64,000 nt of DNA from Caldilineaceae bacterium (lineage in GTDB: Bacteria > Chloroflexota > Anaerolineae > Caldilineales > Caldilineaceae). Under the pieces are notes generated by a model. The model worked only from the letters and a program-made list of their open reading frames with translations, searched no databases and was not told where the DNA came from. Both the position numbers and the translations under genes were made by a program. The DNA is taken from contig JAPKMW010000015.1 of assembly GCA_026645575.1 (NCBI GenBank), positions 82,173 to 146,172 of the forward strand. The letters run 5' to 3'. Below, one piece after another: positions 28,107 through 36,309 of the stretch (position 1 is its first letter; every line of letters begins with the position of its first letter).

Positions 28107-29108
28107 CTACCCCTGGCTCAGTTTGCGCTCTAATTCTTGAATATCCGCTTCGGTGCGGCGTTTGTTGTCGATCAATTGCAGCGGAATGTCTTGATATTCA
28201 ATATATTCCGTCATACGTTCTTCCATCAGCAATAATGCCCTGCGGCGGTTTTCAAGCCGGCGTTTCAACGTGGCGATCTGTTCCTGATTGATCCCCGCCC
28301 CTGGTTGCGCCACAGGCAAGGTAGAGCCATCGCTAGACCAGGTCAACTTTTTCGGCATTTTGTCTCCTGCGGCGTAATAGGCCAGAGCAAAGTTATCTTC
28401 CAGCGCACTCACCTTCAGAATCGGATGCTGTTTATCTTGCGTGCGTTCCGGTACTTTCCGCCCTAACCACATGCTGAGATCCAGAACGCGTACATAACCA
28501 TCATTCTCAAAACTGCCGTACCCAGCGAATGCCTCCAGGAGCGCTGCCGTGAAGACGCTATAAGGTTTTCCTGTCCATGAAACTTCGTCTTTGCGTGAGG
28601 AGGCAATCACCACCCGCCCGCTACTTTTCCTAAGCTCGGTTGCAACTTCATTTGGCAAAGGTGATTTCATCCCGGCCAACCCTTTTGCTTCCGCCTGTCC
28701 ACCCGCATGGCAACAGTCGAGTAAGACCACCAGCTTTTTTGCCTGAATCTTGCGCAGACAGTTTGTAAATTCAAGACCAGAGATCGCTGTATTTGGCAGA
28801 TCAGCCAAATCATAACCAAACGGCATCAGGTGGTAAGCCGGTGTTTCCAGCCCATGCCCTGAAAAGTAAACGATGACCGTTGCTTCAGGATCATTTTGTG
28901 TCTGATTCGCAAGTTGTGTCAGCGCCGTCAAAACGGCGTCACGTTTGGCCGCTGGGCCGGTTAGCAGTTGTACTTGCTGGGGTGGGTATGCGCAGCGCGT
29001 TGCATCACAAAGTAAATCAGCAACGCCTTGTGCATCAGCAATGGTTACCGGCAGATCGGCCCCGACCCCAATCACAACAGCATAGCCGTGGGTAAATGTC
29101 TGAGTCAT
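28107..29108 (-). CDS. Caspase-family (peptidase C14) protease with C-terminal adaptor-like helices
   Basis: A 333-residue protein. The caspase fold covers residues about 8-245. The catalytic His is H85 in YFSGHG and the catalytic Cys is C133 in LLDCCHAGG (D-x-C-H as in metacaspases and other prokaryotic caspases). After a linker, residues 279-331 are charged helices that align without gaps with residues 8-57 of the downstream STAND protein. Context and this shared module suggest the STAND protein recruits and activates the protease, as in apoptosome-like or prokaryotic immune systems; that is inference. AAGGGA lies 7 nt before the ATG. It is the first gene of the run caspase-STAND-ChbG-GH3. 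Confidence 0.92.
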   Translation of the reverse strand: MTQTFTHGYAVVIGVGADLPVTIADAQGVADLLCDATRCAYPPQQVQLLTGPAAKRDAVLTALTQLANQTQNDPEATVIVYFSGHGLETPAYHLMPFGYDLADLPNTAISGLEFTNCLRKIQAKKLVVLLDCCHAGGQAEAKGLAGMKSPLPNEVATELRKSSGRVVIASSRKDEVSWTGKPYSVFTAALLEAFAGYGSFENDGYVRVLDLSMWLGRKVPERTQDKQHPILKVSALEDNFALAYYAAGDKMPKKLTWSSDGSTLPVAQPGAGINQEQIATLKRRLENRRRALLLMEERMTEYIEYQDIPLQLIDNKRRTEADIQELERKLSQG

Positions 29109-29343
29109 TTGCTAGTCCCTTCTACGTGATTGTGCTTCTGAAGCTGATCGGATGAAAGAGTTGCATAATTGCTTCGGTAAGCGGAATAGCTTGGTTGCTA
29201 CCTCTAGAAAATCCGACTGCCCATCGAGTTGAACTTGCTGACCAGGTAACGGATGCCGAAAGAGGAATAACGATACTTACGAAGTATATTTAAAATTGTA
29301 AATATAAGCAAAAAGCACTTTGGGTTGACTGAGTCTAGAAAAG
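29109..29343. other. Upstream region of the caspase operon
   Basis: This AT-richer stretch precedes the caspase start on the minus strand. A small palindrome ATACTT-ACG-AAGTAT lies near 29272-29286. No convincing promoter hexamer pair was found. Left of it, towards the sensor gene, is the long hairpin element at 29344-29472. Confidence 0.35.
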
Positions 29344-29472
29344 GTGGCTCAACCGGAATCCAAGGGATTGACAAAGGAATCTTCCGGGAAGGTCGGTTCT
29401 GTCGACCGGCTCGTCCGGTTAAACCTTCCCGGAAGATGGTTGTCAAGTCCCTGAGTTTCGGTTGAGCCGAAA
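29344..29472. repeat. Long dispersed hairpin element, copy 1 (CTTCCGGGAAGG family)
   Basis: The arms of about 48 bp pair with interruptions. The left arm carries GGCTCAACCGGAA, GGGATTGACAA and ATCTTCCGGGAAGGT; the right arm carries ACCTTCCCGGAAGAT, TTGTCAAGTCCC and CGGTTGAGCC. The loop contains GTCGACC. A second element with the same ATCTTCCGGGAAGG core and GTCGACC loop is at 56551-56672. It carries no reading frame. Confidence 0.8.
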
Positions 29473-29493
29473 AGGTTACACTGCCTATCGGTC

Positions 29494-30975
29494 CTATCCA
29501 GTCTGTGATCTTTGCTGGCGTCTACGGTAAACTTCTGGGTACAATGTCTTCATGCAGTCGGTGCAAATCCCGTGGCTGAACTGGGCGTCGGTGTGCTGGC
29601 TAATATAAGTCTCCAACCCTTGCCAGGCGCCTTCCTCATCGCGAATCTTTTTACAATTGGCGCAGATGGGCAAAATGCCGTGAAGCGTTTTGATCTCGGC
29701 GGTGCGTTCGGCCACCAGGCGTTCTAACTCTTCGCTGCGAATCTCCAGATTTTGGCGTGCTTGTTCTTCCGCTTGTAACCGCGCCCGCTGTAAAATACGA
29801 ATGCGATCTGTTAGCGCAAACGAGAGCAAAAGCGTACTAACGGCAACGCCAATCGTAGGACTTTGAAAGAGCAGGAGATGGTAGGGAAGAATATTGGCGC
29901 CTAATAGACCGATAATGATGGTGCTGCACCATAAGCAAATCTGCCCCATGAGATAAAAGCGGGCTTCCGTCTGTTTGTGGCGCCAGGCGATCACACTGAT
30001 GATGGAACAAAAGGCAGGGTAGAGAAAGATTGCCACCATGATGAGACTATAGGCAAAGCGCCAAGACCACAAGAACGGACTAATGCCTATAATGATGGCC
30101 CCAATGATGAAAATTTTCAGCCAGCGTTCAAGCCGCCGATTGGTTTGTATCTGCAAAAGTTCCCGTAGGATGAGGATATTCATCAATAGGCTAATCCCAG
30201 AAAAGACCACAGTCCCTTCGTTGCCAAGCCAGGTGTTGTCAGGATAAAGCGCGGCTGGGCCAAAGCCACTGCCCCCGGCTATCGCCAGATAAGTGATCGG
30301 TAAAAAAAGTACGTAGTATAAGTGTAGACGGCTGCGCAGGAGAGAAAGGACAAAGAGGTTGTAAATGAACAAGGCGCCGAAAACTCCTAAGAATAAGCTG
30401 TGCAGCATCCAAGCAAAAGTTATCGAGCTTTGGAGCGCCTTTCCCTCCAATACGGCAAACGGTACGAGCAAAGGCTCCCCATCAGATTTAACCTGCACAT
30501 ACAACTCGGCTGATGTGCCAGGCGCCAGATGAAATGGTAAAACTAAAGTGGTCGCTGGATAAGGACGCTGGCGTGCTGGCAACTTGTCACCTGAGTGTAC
30601 GGTCTCTTGGAGCAGGCCCTGACTAACCACATAAAGCGTGACATAATCGAGCACCGCATTTTTGATGTCGAGGTAGAACTCTTGAGGCGCATCGGTTTGG
30701 TTCTGTACCGGGATCCGCAGCCAGTAGGCTGAAGGGGTGAAGCCAAAGTTAGGCGTTGTCAAGTCCAGATCGGTAAATTGCGCGCGTTGCGCCAGGATTT
30801 GGTCAAGTGTGGCGATTGCTGATGGATCAGCCAACACCTGTACCTGGCTGACATCTATCGTTTGCTGCCGCGGCGCCGCATGGGCTACACTTGTCAGCCC
30901 CAGCACGCAAATGAGTAGCGCAAGTGCAGAGCGCCCACCTAGATCCCTCCATAAATTAACCCTAAGATTTGTCAT
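29494..30975 (-). CDS. 7TM-DISM sensor protein with coiled coil and C-terminal CxxC/CxxC tail
   Basis: About 493 residues from the ATG at 30975, chosen because AAAGGGG lies just upstream and because this aligns with the paralogue's start. A longer frame to 31065 exists. Order: signal peptide, 7TMR-DISM extracellular beta-sandwich (FTPSAYWLRIPVQN, FYLDIKNAVLDYVTLYVV), seven transmembrane helices, then a coiled coil (RQNLEIRSEELERLVAERTAEIKTL). The tail ILPICANCKKIRDEEGAW...HGICTDCMKTLYPE has four cysteines in two CxxC pairs. This tail is common behind PAS and receiver domains; its role is not established. There is no kinase or cyclase domain, so the output is unclear. A paralogue is at 31260-32126. 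Confidence 0.82.
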   Translation of the reverse strand: MTNLRVNLWRDLGGRSALALLICVLGLTSVAHAAPRQQTIDVSQVQVLADPSAIATLDQILAQRAQFTDLDLTTPNFGFTPSAYWLRIPVQNQTDAPQEFYLDIKNAVLDYVTLYVVSQGLLQETVHSGDKLPARQRPYPATTLVLPFHLAPGTSAELYVQVKSDGEPLLVPFAVLEGKALQSSITFAWMLHSLFLGVFGALFIYNLFVLSLLRSRLHLYYVLFLPITYLAIAGGSGFGPAALYPDNTWLGNEGTVVFSGISLLMNILILRELLQIQTNRRLERWLKIFIIGAIIIGISPFLWSWRFAYSLIMVAIFLYPAFCSIISVIAWRHKQTEARFYLMGQICLWCSTIIIGLLGANILPYHLLLFQSPTIGVAVSTLLLSFALTDRIRILQRARLQAEEQARQNLEIRSEELERLVAERTAEIKTLHGILPICANCKKIRDEEGAWQGLETYISQHTDAQFSHGICTDCMKTLYPEVYRRRQQRSQTG

Positions 30976-31129
30976 CTGCGCCCCTTTGGTCACTCGCCCC
31001 ATCGCTGACCTGACTTGGCTTGCTTTGCCGCGGCAGATAAGCTGCCTAGAAGCTTGCAAAGTCAAGCTGTTCCTCTCGCTCTAATGATTGATCGTTGCGA
31101 ATTCTTCCCGTAATACATCTTGCTGCTTT

Positions 31130-31259
31130 GCATTAGTAACTGATGTTGCGCACCGGGCCCAAGGGGCGCCCCGCCGCCATCGCTGGCGGCAGGCCGGCAG
31201 GATGCCGCGGGAACCCACTGGGTGCCCAGGAGAAGTTGCGTAACATCAGTTACTAATGC
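31130..31259. repeat. 130-bp element with about 22-bp terminal inverted repeats
   Basis: The ends GCATTAGTAACTGATGTTGC (31130-31149) and the inverted copy ending CATCAGTTACTAATGC (31259) pair with one or two differences. The interior is GC-rich and includes further small stems (GGGCCC, CGCCGCCATCGCTGGCGGC). It sits between the two DISM paralogues and abuts the stop codon of the second. It may be a mobile miniature element or a terminator. Confidence 0.65.
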
Positions 31260-32126
31260 TTAATTGGCCCGATTCTGCTGACGTTTGCGGTGAATTTCCG
31301 GGTATAACTCTGCTATACAGTCAACACAGATACCGTGGCTAAATTGGGCGTCGGTGTGTTGGCTGATGTAGGTCTCCAACCCTTGCCAGGCGCCTTCCTC
31401 ATTGCGGATCTTCTTGCAATTGGCGCAGATGGGCAGAATGCCGTGGAGCGTTTTGATCTCGGCGGTGCGTTCGGCGACCAGGCGTTCTAACTCTTCGCTG
31501 CGAATCTCCAGATTTTGGCGCGCCCGTTCCTCGGCAATCATGCGCGCCCGTTGGAGGAGGCGAATTGGGTCGGCCAGCGCGAGCGAAAGCAAAAGGGCAT
31601 CACTGGCGATGCCAAGGGCAGGGCTTTGATAAATGAGGAAATGATAGTATAGTTCCGCTGCCGCGCCCCCTGCCAGATGAAAGGGTAAGACCAATGTAGT
31701 GGCGAGATAAGGGCGCTGGTTGGTCGGTACTGTATCACCGGATAGTATGGTCTCATGCAGAGTAGCGTTACCGACCACATACAATGTCACATAGTCTAGC
31801 CCTGAATTTTTAATATCAAGGTAGAACCTATTTGGTACCTTATCTGGATTTTGTACAGGGATGCGGAACCAATAGGCTGATGCGGTGAACCCATAATTGG
31901 GGGCAGTCGTCTGTAAATCGGTAAATTGTGCGCGTTGCGCCAGGATCTGAGCCAACGTGGCCGTTGCCGACCGATCTTCCCACACTTGTACTTGGCCAAC
32001 GACTAAATCCTGGCGTACAGGCGCCGCTTGCACACTACTGGTCAGCCAGAAGGCACAGAAGATCAGCGCCAGCGCGATTTGCTCGATAACAGGTCGTGAT
32101 CCACCAAAACGGCCGACCTTGATCAT
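31260..32126 (-). CDS. DISM sensor paralogue with the transmembrane domain deleted in frame
   Basis: About 288 residues from the ATG at 32126 (AAAGGAG just upstream; a GTG 6 nt earlier is the alternative). It is closely related to the 29494-30975 protein over both ends: signal peptide plus DISM extracellular domain (FTASAYWFRIPVQN), then the final membrane segment, coiled coil and the LPICANCKKIR...HGICVDCIAELYPE tail. About 230 residues covering the first six helices are missing: the sequence jumps from GGAAAELY to YHFLIYQSPALGIA, which align with residues on either side of the helices in the paralogue. The frame is intact, so it may be a single-pass variant or a recent remnant. Confidence 0.78.
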   Translation of the reverse strand: MIKVGRFGGSRPVIEQIALALIFCAFWLTSSVQAAPVRQDLVVGQVQVWEDRSATATLAQILAQRAQFTDLQTTAPNYGFTASAYWFRIPVQNPDKVPNRFYLDIKNSGLDYVTLYVVGNATLHETILSGDTVPTNQRPYLATTLVLPFHLAGGAAAELYYHFLIYQSPALGIASDALLLSLALADPIRLLQRARMIAEERARQNLEIRSEELERLVAERTAEIKTLHGILPICANCKKIRNEEGAWQGLETYISQHTDAQFSHGICVDCIAELYPEIHRKRQQNRAN

Positions 32127-32343
32127 CTCCACTCCTTTGTTTGGGAGGCGGCGCCTTCCCGCCTATGGTTGATTTACCCGAGCGTTGTGTCTGGTTGACG
32201 AATACTACTGACTTTTCTATCAACCAAATGCAACGATCGGGTTCTACGGTTCATGATTCTACAGCAGACAGTTAACCAGAAATTTACCAGGGATGCCAGC
32301 TACAAATGTCAGTTGCTTGCCGGAAACCGCCTACAACTGGTCA

Positions 32344-34086
32344 TCAAGCATGGGCCAACGCCCCCGGTTGCGTCGCCATCTTTTCCTCTTCATGGGCAAT
32401 GAAGGGGACGCCAGGGCGACCAGTGGCCAGGGGTGTGCGATGAAAACTCGTAAAGGTTTTCGAGCCGCCGGCCAGCGTTGCCAGATTCGTGTAGCCAGCC
32501 TGGGTCAGAATCCGATAGGCCAGATAGCTGCGAAAGCCGACCCGGCAGTAGAGAAAGAGCGGCTGGCTACGATCTGGGTTGTCGAGCAACTTGTCCACCC
32601 GACTGCGCAGGACGCCAACCGGAATGTTGATCGCTTCCGGCATGTGCCAGGCCGCGTACTCTTCCTCGCTGCGCACATCGATGATCGTGCCGTTGGCGGT
32701 CTTTTCCGGGTACTCTTCGGCGTACCAGAATTTCACGTCACCGCGCAACAAGTTAGAGGCCACAAAACCTGCCATGTTGATCGGATCTTTGGCCGAACCA
32801 TAGGGTGGGGCGTAGGCCAGTTCGAGATGCTCCAGATCATAGACCGTCATGCCGGCGCGGATGGCGGTGGCAAAGACATCCAGCCGCTTATCAACGCCAT
32901 CATAGCCCACCACCTGGGCGCCCAGAATGCGGCCATTGTCCGGCGCAAAGAGCAATTTGAGGTGCATAGGCGCCGTGCCGGGGTAATAACCGGCGTGGCC
33001 GGAGGGATGAATGTAGATTTTCTGGAAGGGGATGTTGGCGCGACGCAATGTTTTTTCGGAAGCGCCGGTGCAGCCGCCGGTCATCTCAAAGACTTTGAGG
33101 ATGGCCGTGCCTTGGGTCGATTGATAGGCGCTGCCCCGCCCAAAGATGTGATCGGCCACAATGCGCCCTTGACGGTTGGCCGGCCCGGCAAGGGGAATGA
33201 CGGCTGGTTCGCCGGTGACCGTGTCGGTCACTTCAACCATATCCCCGGCGGCGTAGATGTCCGGGTCAGAGGTGCGTTGGTGGGGATCAACCTTGATGCC
33301 GCCGCGCGGGCCAAGTTCCAACCCCGCTTCCCGCGCCAGGTTCGACGCTGGTCGCACCCCCACCGCCATGATCGCCAGGTCGCTGACCAAGGTCACGCCG
33401 TCGCTCAACTTGACCTGAATACGACCAGCCACATCATCAAATGACTGGGCCGTGACGCCAAGGTGCAAGGTCACGCCGTGGCTCTCCATGTGGTAGGCCA
33501 AATCACGCGCCATCTCGGCATCCAGTGGCGGCACGACCTGCGTTAACATCTCGACCAGATCGACTTGCAGACCGCGCTGCCGCAGCGCTTCGGCAATTTC
33601 GACGCCAATGTAGCCGCCGCCGATGACGACCGCACTCTGCGCGCCCTGATCAACCACCGCTTTGATGGCGTCCATGTCAGGAATGTTCCGCAGCGTAAAG
33701 AGGCGCGGGTGATCAATGCCAGGCAATGGTGGCCGCACCGGGTTGGCCCCCTGGCAGAGAACCAATTTGTCGTAGTTTTCCTGGTACTCGTTGTCGCTGG
33801 CGCGATTGCGCACTGTCACCCATTTGTTGGCCCGGTCAATCGTCAACACTTCGTGACCCGTGCGCACATCCAGGTTCAAGGACGTTTTCAGACTCTCCGG
33901 CGTCTGGAGCAACAGCGCCGCCCGCTCTTTGATGTCGCCGCCAATGTGATAGGGCAGACCACAGTTGGCAAAAGAGACATATTCGTCCCGCTCCAAGATG
34001 ATAATTTCAGCTTCTTCGCTCAATCGTCGAGCACGCGCCGCTGCCGACGCGCCACCGGCCACACCGCCGATAATCACAAGTTTCAT
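32344..34086 (-). CDS. CoA-disulfide reductase with fused rhodanese domain (CoADR-RHD)
   Basis: A 580-residue FAD/NAD(P)H-dependent disulfide reductase fused to a rhodanese domain. Residues 1-450 form the flavoprotein: the FAD dinucleotide motif at 7-13 (GGVAGGA), the redox Cys C42 in SFANCGLPYHIGG (single-cysteine CoADR type), an NAD(P)H motif VIGGGYIGVE, and FAD motif IYAAGDMVEV. The C-terminal 100 residues are a rhodanese with active-site Cys C514 in LYCRVGFRS. Known members reduce CoA persulfide or disulfides and take part in sulfur and redox metabolism. It is monocistronic, with a 12-bp-stem hairpin upstream of its start. Confidence 0.95.
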   Translation of the reverse strand: MKLVIIGGVAGGASAAARARRLSEEAEIIILERDEYVSFANCGLPYHIGGDIKERAALLLQTPESLKTSLNLDVRTGHEVLTIDRANKWVTVRNRASDNEYQENYDKLVLCQGANPVRPPLPGIDHPRLFTLRNIPDMDAIKAVVDQGAQSAVVIGGGYIGVEIAEALRQRGLQVDLVEMLTQVVPPLDAEMARDLAYHMESHGVTLHLGVTAQSFDDVAGRIQVKLSDGVTLVSDLAIMAVGVRPASNLAREAGLELGPRGGIKVDPHQRTSDPDIYAAGDMVEVTDTVTGEPAVIPLAGPANRQGRIVADHIFGRGSAYQSTQGTAILKVFEMTGGCTGASEKTLRRANIPFQKIYIHPSGHAGYYPGTAPMHLKLLFAPDNGRILGAQVVGYDGVDKRLDVFATAIRAGMTVYDLEHLELAYAPPYGSAKDPINMAGFVASNLLRGDVKFWYAEEYPEKTANGTIIDVRSEEEYAAWHMPEAINIPVGVLRSRVDKLLDNPDRSQPLFLYCRVGFRSYLAYRILTQAGYTNLATLAGGSKTFTSFHRTPLATGRPGVPFIAHEEEKMATQPGALAHA

Positions 34087-34120
34087 GAGACTACTCCGTT
34101 CATTTGATCAATGCAGATGG

Positions 34121-34158
34121 CGTGACAGGCGCCGGTGTCAAGCCCCGCGCCTGTCACG
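34121..34158. terminator. Hairpin between PspC-like and CoADR-RHD genes
   Basis: CGTGACAGGCGC (34121-34132) and GCGCCTGTCACG (34147-34158) form a perfect 12-bp stem with a 14-nt loop. It is downstream of the minus-strand PspC-like gene, but no T run follows, so a factor-independent terminator is only possible. It could equally be a leader structure for the CoADR-RHD gene. Confidence 0.45.
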
Positions 34159-34244
34159 TTGTCTCTGCTATTATACCAGCAACGGTGTAAAAACGCTCAT
34201 CTTGTGATTTAATTCACATAGAATTTTCCCGGTCTGGCGCTCTC

Positions 34245-34490
34245 TTAGACGGCGACTGGCGCCATACTCTGCTCAACCGCTGATTGTTCGCTGCTGACCG
34301 ATGCTGCTTCAGGCACAATCAGCATGAGTGCGAGGTAGATCAAAATTGGACTGCCGATGCCGATGAGGGGTGGCACTGCAAAGGCGACACGGACCAATGT
34401 TGGATCAATGTCAAAATAATGCGCCAGTCCGCCACAGACCCCGGCCAACTTGCGGTCACTGCGGCTGCGGTAGAGATGTTTGTTTGTCAT
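34245..34490 (-). CDS. PspC-domain membrane protein
   Basis: An 81-residue protein, with the start set at 34490 because AAAGGAG lies 7 nt upstream (a longer frame to 34562 lacks this). Residues 4-60 are a PspC domain: LYRSRSDRKLAGVCGGLAHYFDIDPTLVRVAF followed by a hydrophobic helix (about 36-58). The short tail is rich in Ser/Glu/Val. PspC proteins are inner-membrane parts of the phage-shock envelope-stress response in proteobacteria; stand-alone PspC domains in other phyla are of uncertain role. No pspA is nearby. Confidence 0.9.
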   Translation of the reverse strand: MTNKHLYRSRSDRKLAGVCGGLAHYFDIDPTLVRVAFAVPPLIGIGSPILIYLALMLIVPEAASVSSEQSAVEQSMAPVAV

Positions 34491-34624
34491 GGTGTAACTC
34501 CTTTTGTCAATGGAATTTGTTCTGTATCTGACAATACGCAGCGTAGGACAAAAAGGCATCAACCAGTTGATGCGTACGCGCCTGGCTTATGAACCAGGGT
34601 AACACACCCCTGTTCGCCGCTTCC

Positions 34625-36109
34625 TCAACCATGTTCGCCAAAGCGGACATTCTGATCCAGCGGATAGATCGGTCGCGGCACGGCTTGCCAAGGGAATTGC
34701 TCCAGGTGGGACATGGTCGGCCCCAGCGTATCGACACGGATGATGGTGGCGGTCATGTCAGCGTAATATTGAAAATTGCTGGCCGTCTTCATCACCACCA
34801 TCTTGGCCTGGGCCGGCTCAATGCCAAAGTGACGATAGACCACCGGGTGATTGCCGCCGATGCCCTCATGTTCGCTGACGACAATTTTGATGGCGCCCGC
34901 TTCCAGCAGCACGGCGCGACCCATGTTAAAGGACTCCATGCCCACCACTTCGGCCTCAATCCGCCCGCCGCCAATAGCCGCAACCCTGGCCGTGACCGGC
35001 ACCGGTTGATGGAAGGCCGTCGCCAGTTTGCCACCCAACTGGGCCGTGATCGTGCTGCCGATGCCGGCGTTGATCGCCTGGGCCACAGTTTCGGCATCGA
35101 CGATTGGCACAAGCGCGGTCTGGTTGACCTGTTGGCGCAACAATTCTCGCAGAATGTGGGTGCTATCCCCCGGCGCGCCGCCAAAGACGCTGTCGCCGGT
35201 ATCGGAGAGGAGCACCACGCCCCGTTCGGCGGCGACGGCTTGCTCGACGGCCTGGGCCACCGGAATGCTCTCGTAAACCCAAAATTGATCACGCATCTCC
35301 CAGACCATGCGGGCATGTTCATCGGCCAGCCGCTCGGCCAGCGCTTGATCGTTGTTGGTGATGACCACTGTCGCCCAGCCGCCCTCCGGCACATCGAGCC
35401 AGGGCTGCATGGGGAAGGGGGAAACGCTGACCACGCCGGGCATGGTTTCGTACTCGCGGGCGCGATCAAACCAGGCCTTCATCGGCCCGCTACTGGTGAG
35501 AAATTGCTCCTGGTGGGCGAGCATGGGAATTTTGCGCCAGGCCATCGTCGGCTTAATGTCGCCGCGGAGGATGGCAAAGAGTTGATGCGCGGCCAGCTTG
35601 CCCGTCTCAAAAGGCAGGTGGGGCTGGGTGCGATGAGCGACCATGCCGGTCATCAGCGCCATCATCCGTTGGGTCACGTTGCCATGATGGTCCAGCGGGC
35701 AGACAATCGGCACATCCGGCCCCAACACCCGCCGCGCCGCCGCCAGCAGATAGCCTTCGACATCGGGGTCGTTGTCCGCCGCCGCGGCGCCATGTTGGCT
35801 AAAGAAAAAGCCATCGACCGGCAGCACGCGCTGGAGACCAGTGACGAGCTTCTCTTCCAGAAAGAGCAAGGTCTCGGCGGTCAACGCACCGTGCGCCCCG
35901 CCCCAGGCTTGCACCACCGGCAGCGGCGTATAATCGAGCTTTTCTTCTGCCGCTGCGGCGAGAAAGCCGCCCACCGGCCCGACATTGTGCATCTTGTCAA
36001 GAATTTCCTGACCTTCATACAGGCCAAACGAACGAAAGGTGTCGATAGTGGTAGGGCTGGGGGTGAAGCTCCCGGTCTCTTGCCCAATATGGGCGATGGC
36101 AATACGCAT
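34625..36109 (-). CDS. MlrC-family (M81) metallopeptidase-like protein
   Basis: A 494-residue protein from the ATG at 36109 (GAGGAG upstream; an alternative start is at 36121). The N-terminal DUF1485 region begins MRIAIAHIGQETGSFTP and contains SQHGAAAADNDPDVEGYLLAA and VCPLDHHGNVTQRMM, carrying the zinc-ligand Asp and His. The C-terminal MlrC domain (about 310-490) has VLLSDTGDSVFGGAPGDSTHIL. The family is named for the microcystin-degrading MlrC, but most members are of unknown substrate and often sit with sugar or peptide catabolic genes. No signal peptide. It is followed downstream by the PspC-like gene and preceded by the double-palindrome hairpin. Confidence 0.9.
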   Translation of the reverse strand: MRIAIAHIGQETGSFTPSPTTIDTFRSFGLYEGQEILDKMHNVGPVGGFLAAAAEEKLDYTPLPVVQAWGGAHGALTAETLLFLEEKLVTGLQRVLPVDGFFFSQHGAAAADNDPDVEGYLLAAARRVLGPDVPIVCPLDHHGNVTQRMMALMTGMVAHRTQPHLPFETGKLAAHQLFAILRGDIKPTMAWRKIPMLAHQEQFLTSSGPMKAWFDRAREYETMPGVVSVSPFPMQPWLDVPEGGWATVVITNNDQALAERLADEHARMVWEMRDQFWVYESIPVAQAVEQAVAAERGVVLLSDTGDSVFGGAPGDSTHILRELLRQQVNQTALVPIVDAETVAQAINAGIGSTITAQLGGKLATAFHQPVPVTARVAAIGGGRIEAEVVGMESFNMGRAVLLEAGAIKIVVSEHEGIGGNHPVVYRHFGIEPAQAKMVVMKTASNFQYYADMTATIIRVDTLGPTMSHLEQFPWQAVPRPIYPLDQNVRFGEHG

Positions 36110-36202
36110 AGCTCTCCTCAATTTCGATGATTTGATTGAATAATGATTCCACTGAAAGGGGGATGGCTAGTAAGTGTTCGTAACAATATAAATTACTACA
36201 CT

Positions 36203-36261
36203 GCTCTCAGCGAGTCCGTGACTCGCAACCGGCCAGGGCGAGTCACGGACTCGCTGAGAGC
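36203..36261. repeat. Perfect hairpin whose two arms are each GCGAGTC palindromes
   Basis: The arms 36203-36226 and 36238-36261 pair perfectly over 24 bp with an 11-nt loop. The left arm is GCTCTCA plus GCGAGTCCGTGACTCGC, and the right arm is its mirror with an ACG centre. The DNA can therefore fold either as one long stem or as two small ones. It is followed by TTTTTA on the plus strand. Located between the MlrC-like and ThpR-like genes. Confidence 0.9.
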
Positions 36262-36309
36262 GTTTTTACTTATTCATTGACGAACCCCAACCGCCGTTCT
36301 TGGTTTGTT

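Noticed and set aside
21894..29108. Polysaccharide utilisation locus (PUL) of SusCD type
   Set aside because: Only two sugar enzymes are present and no SusC/SusD or dedicated transporter lies with them.
32293..33444. Long plus-strand frame of 383 codons
   Set aside because: It is antisense to the CoADR-RHD gene, whose motifs are unambiguous. The plus-strand product has no family features.
34589..36130. Long plus-strand frame of 513 codons
   Set aside because: It is antisense to the MlrC-like gene. His/Arg-rich composition is typical of a GC-rich shadow frame.
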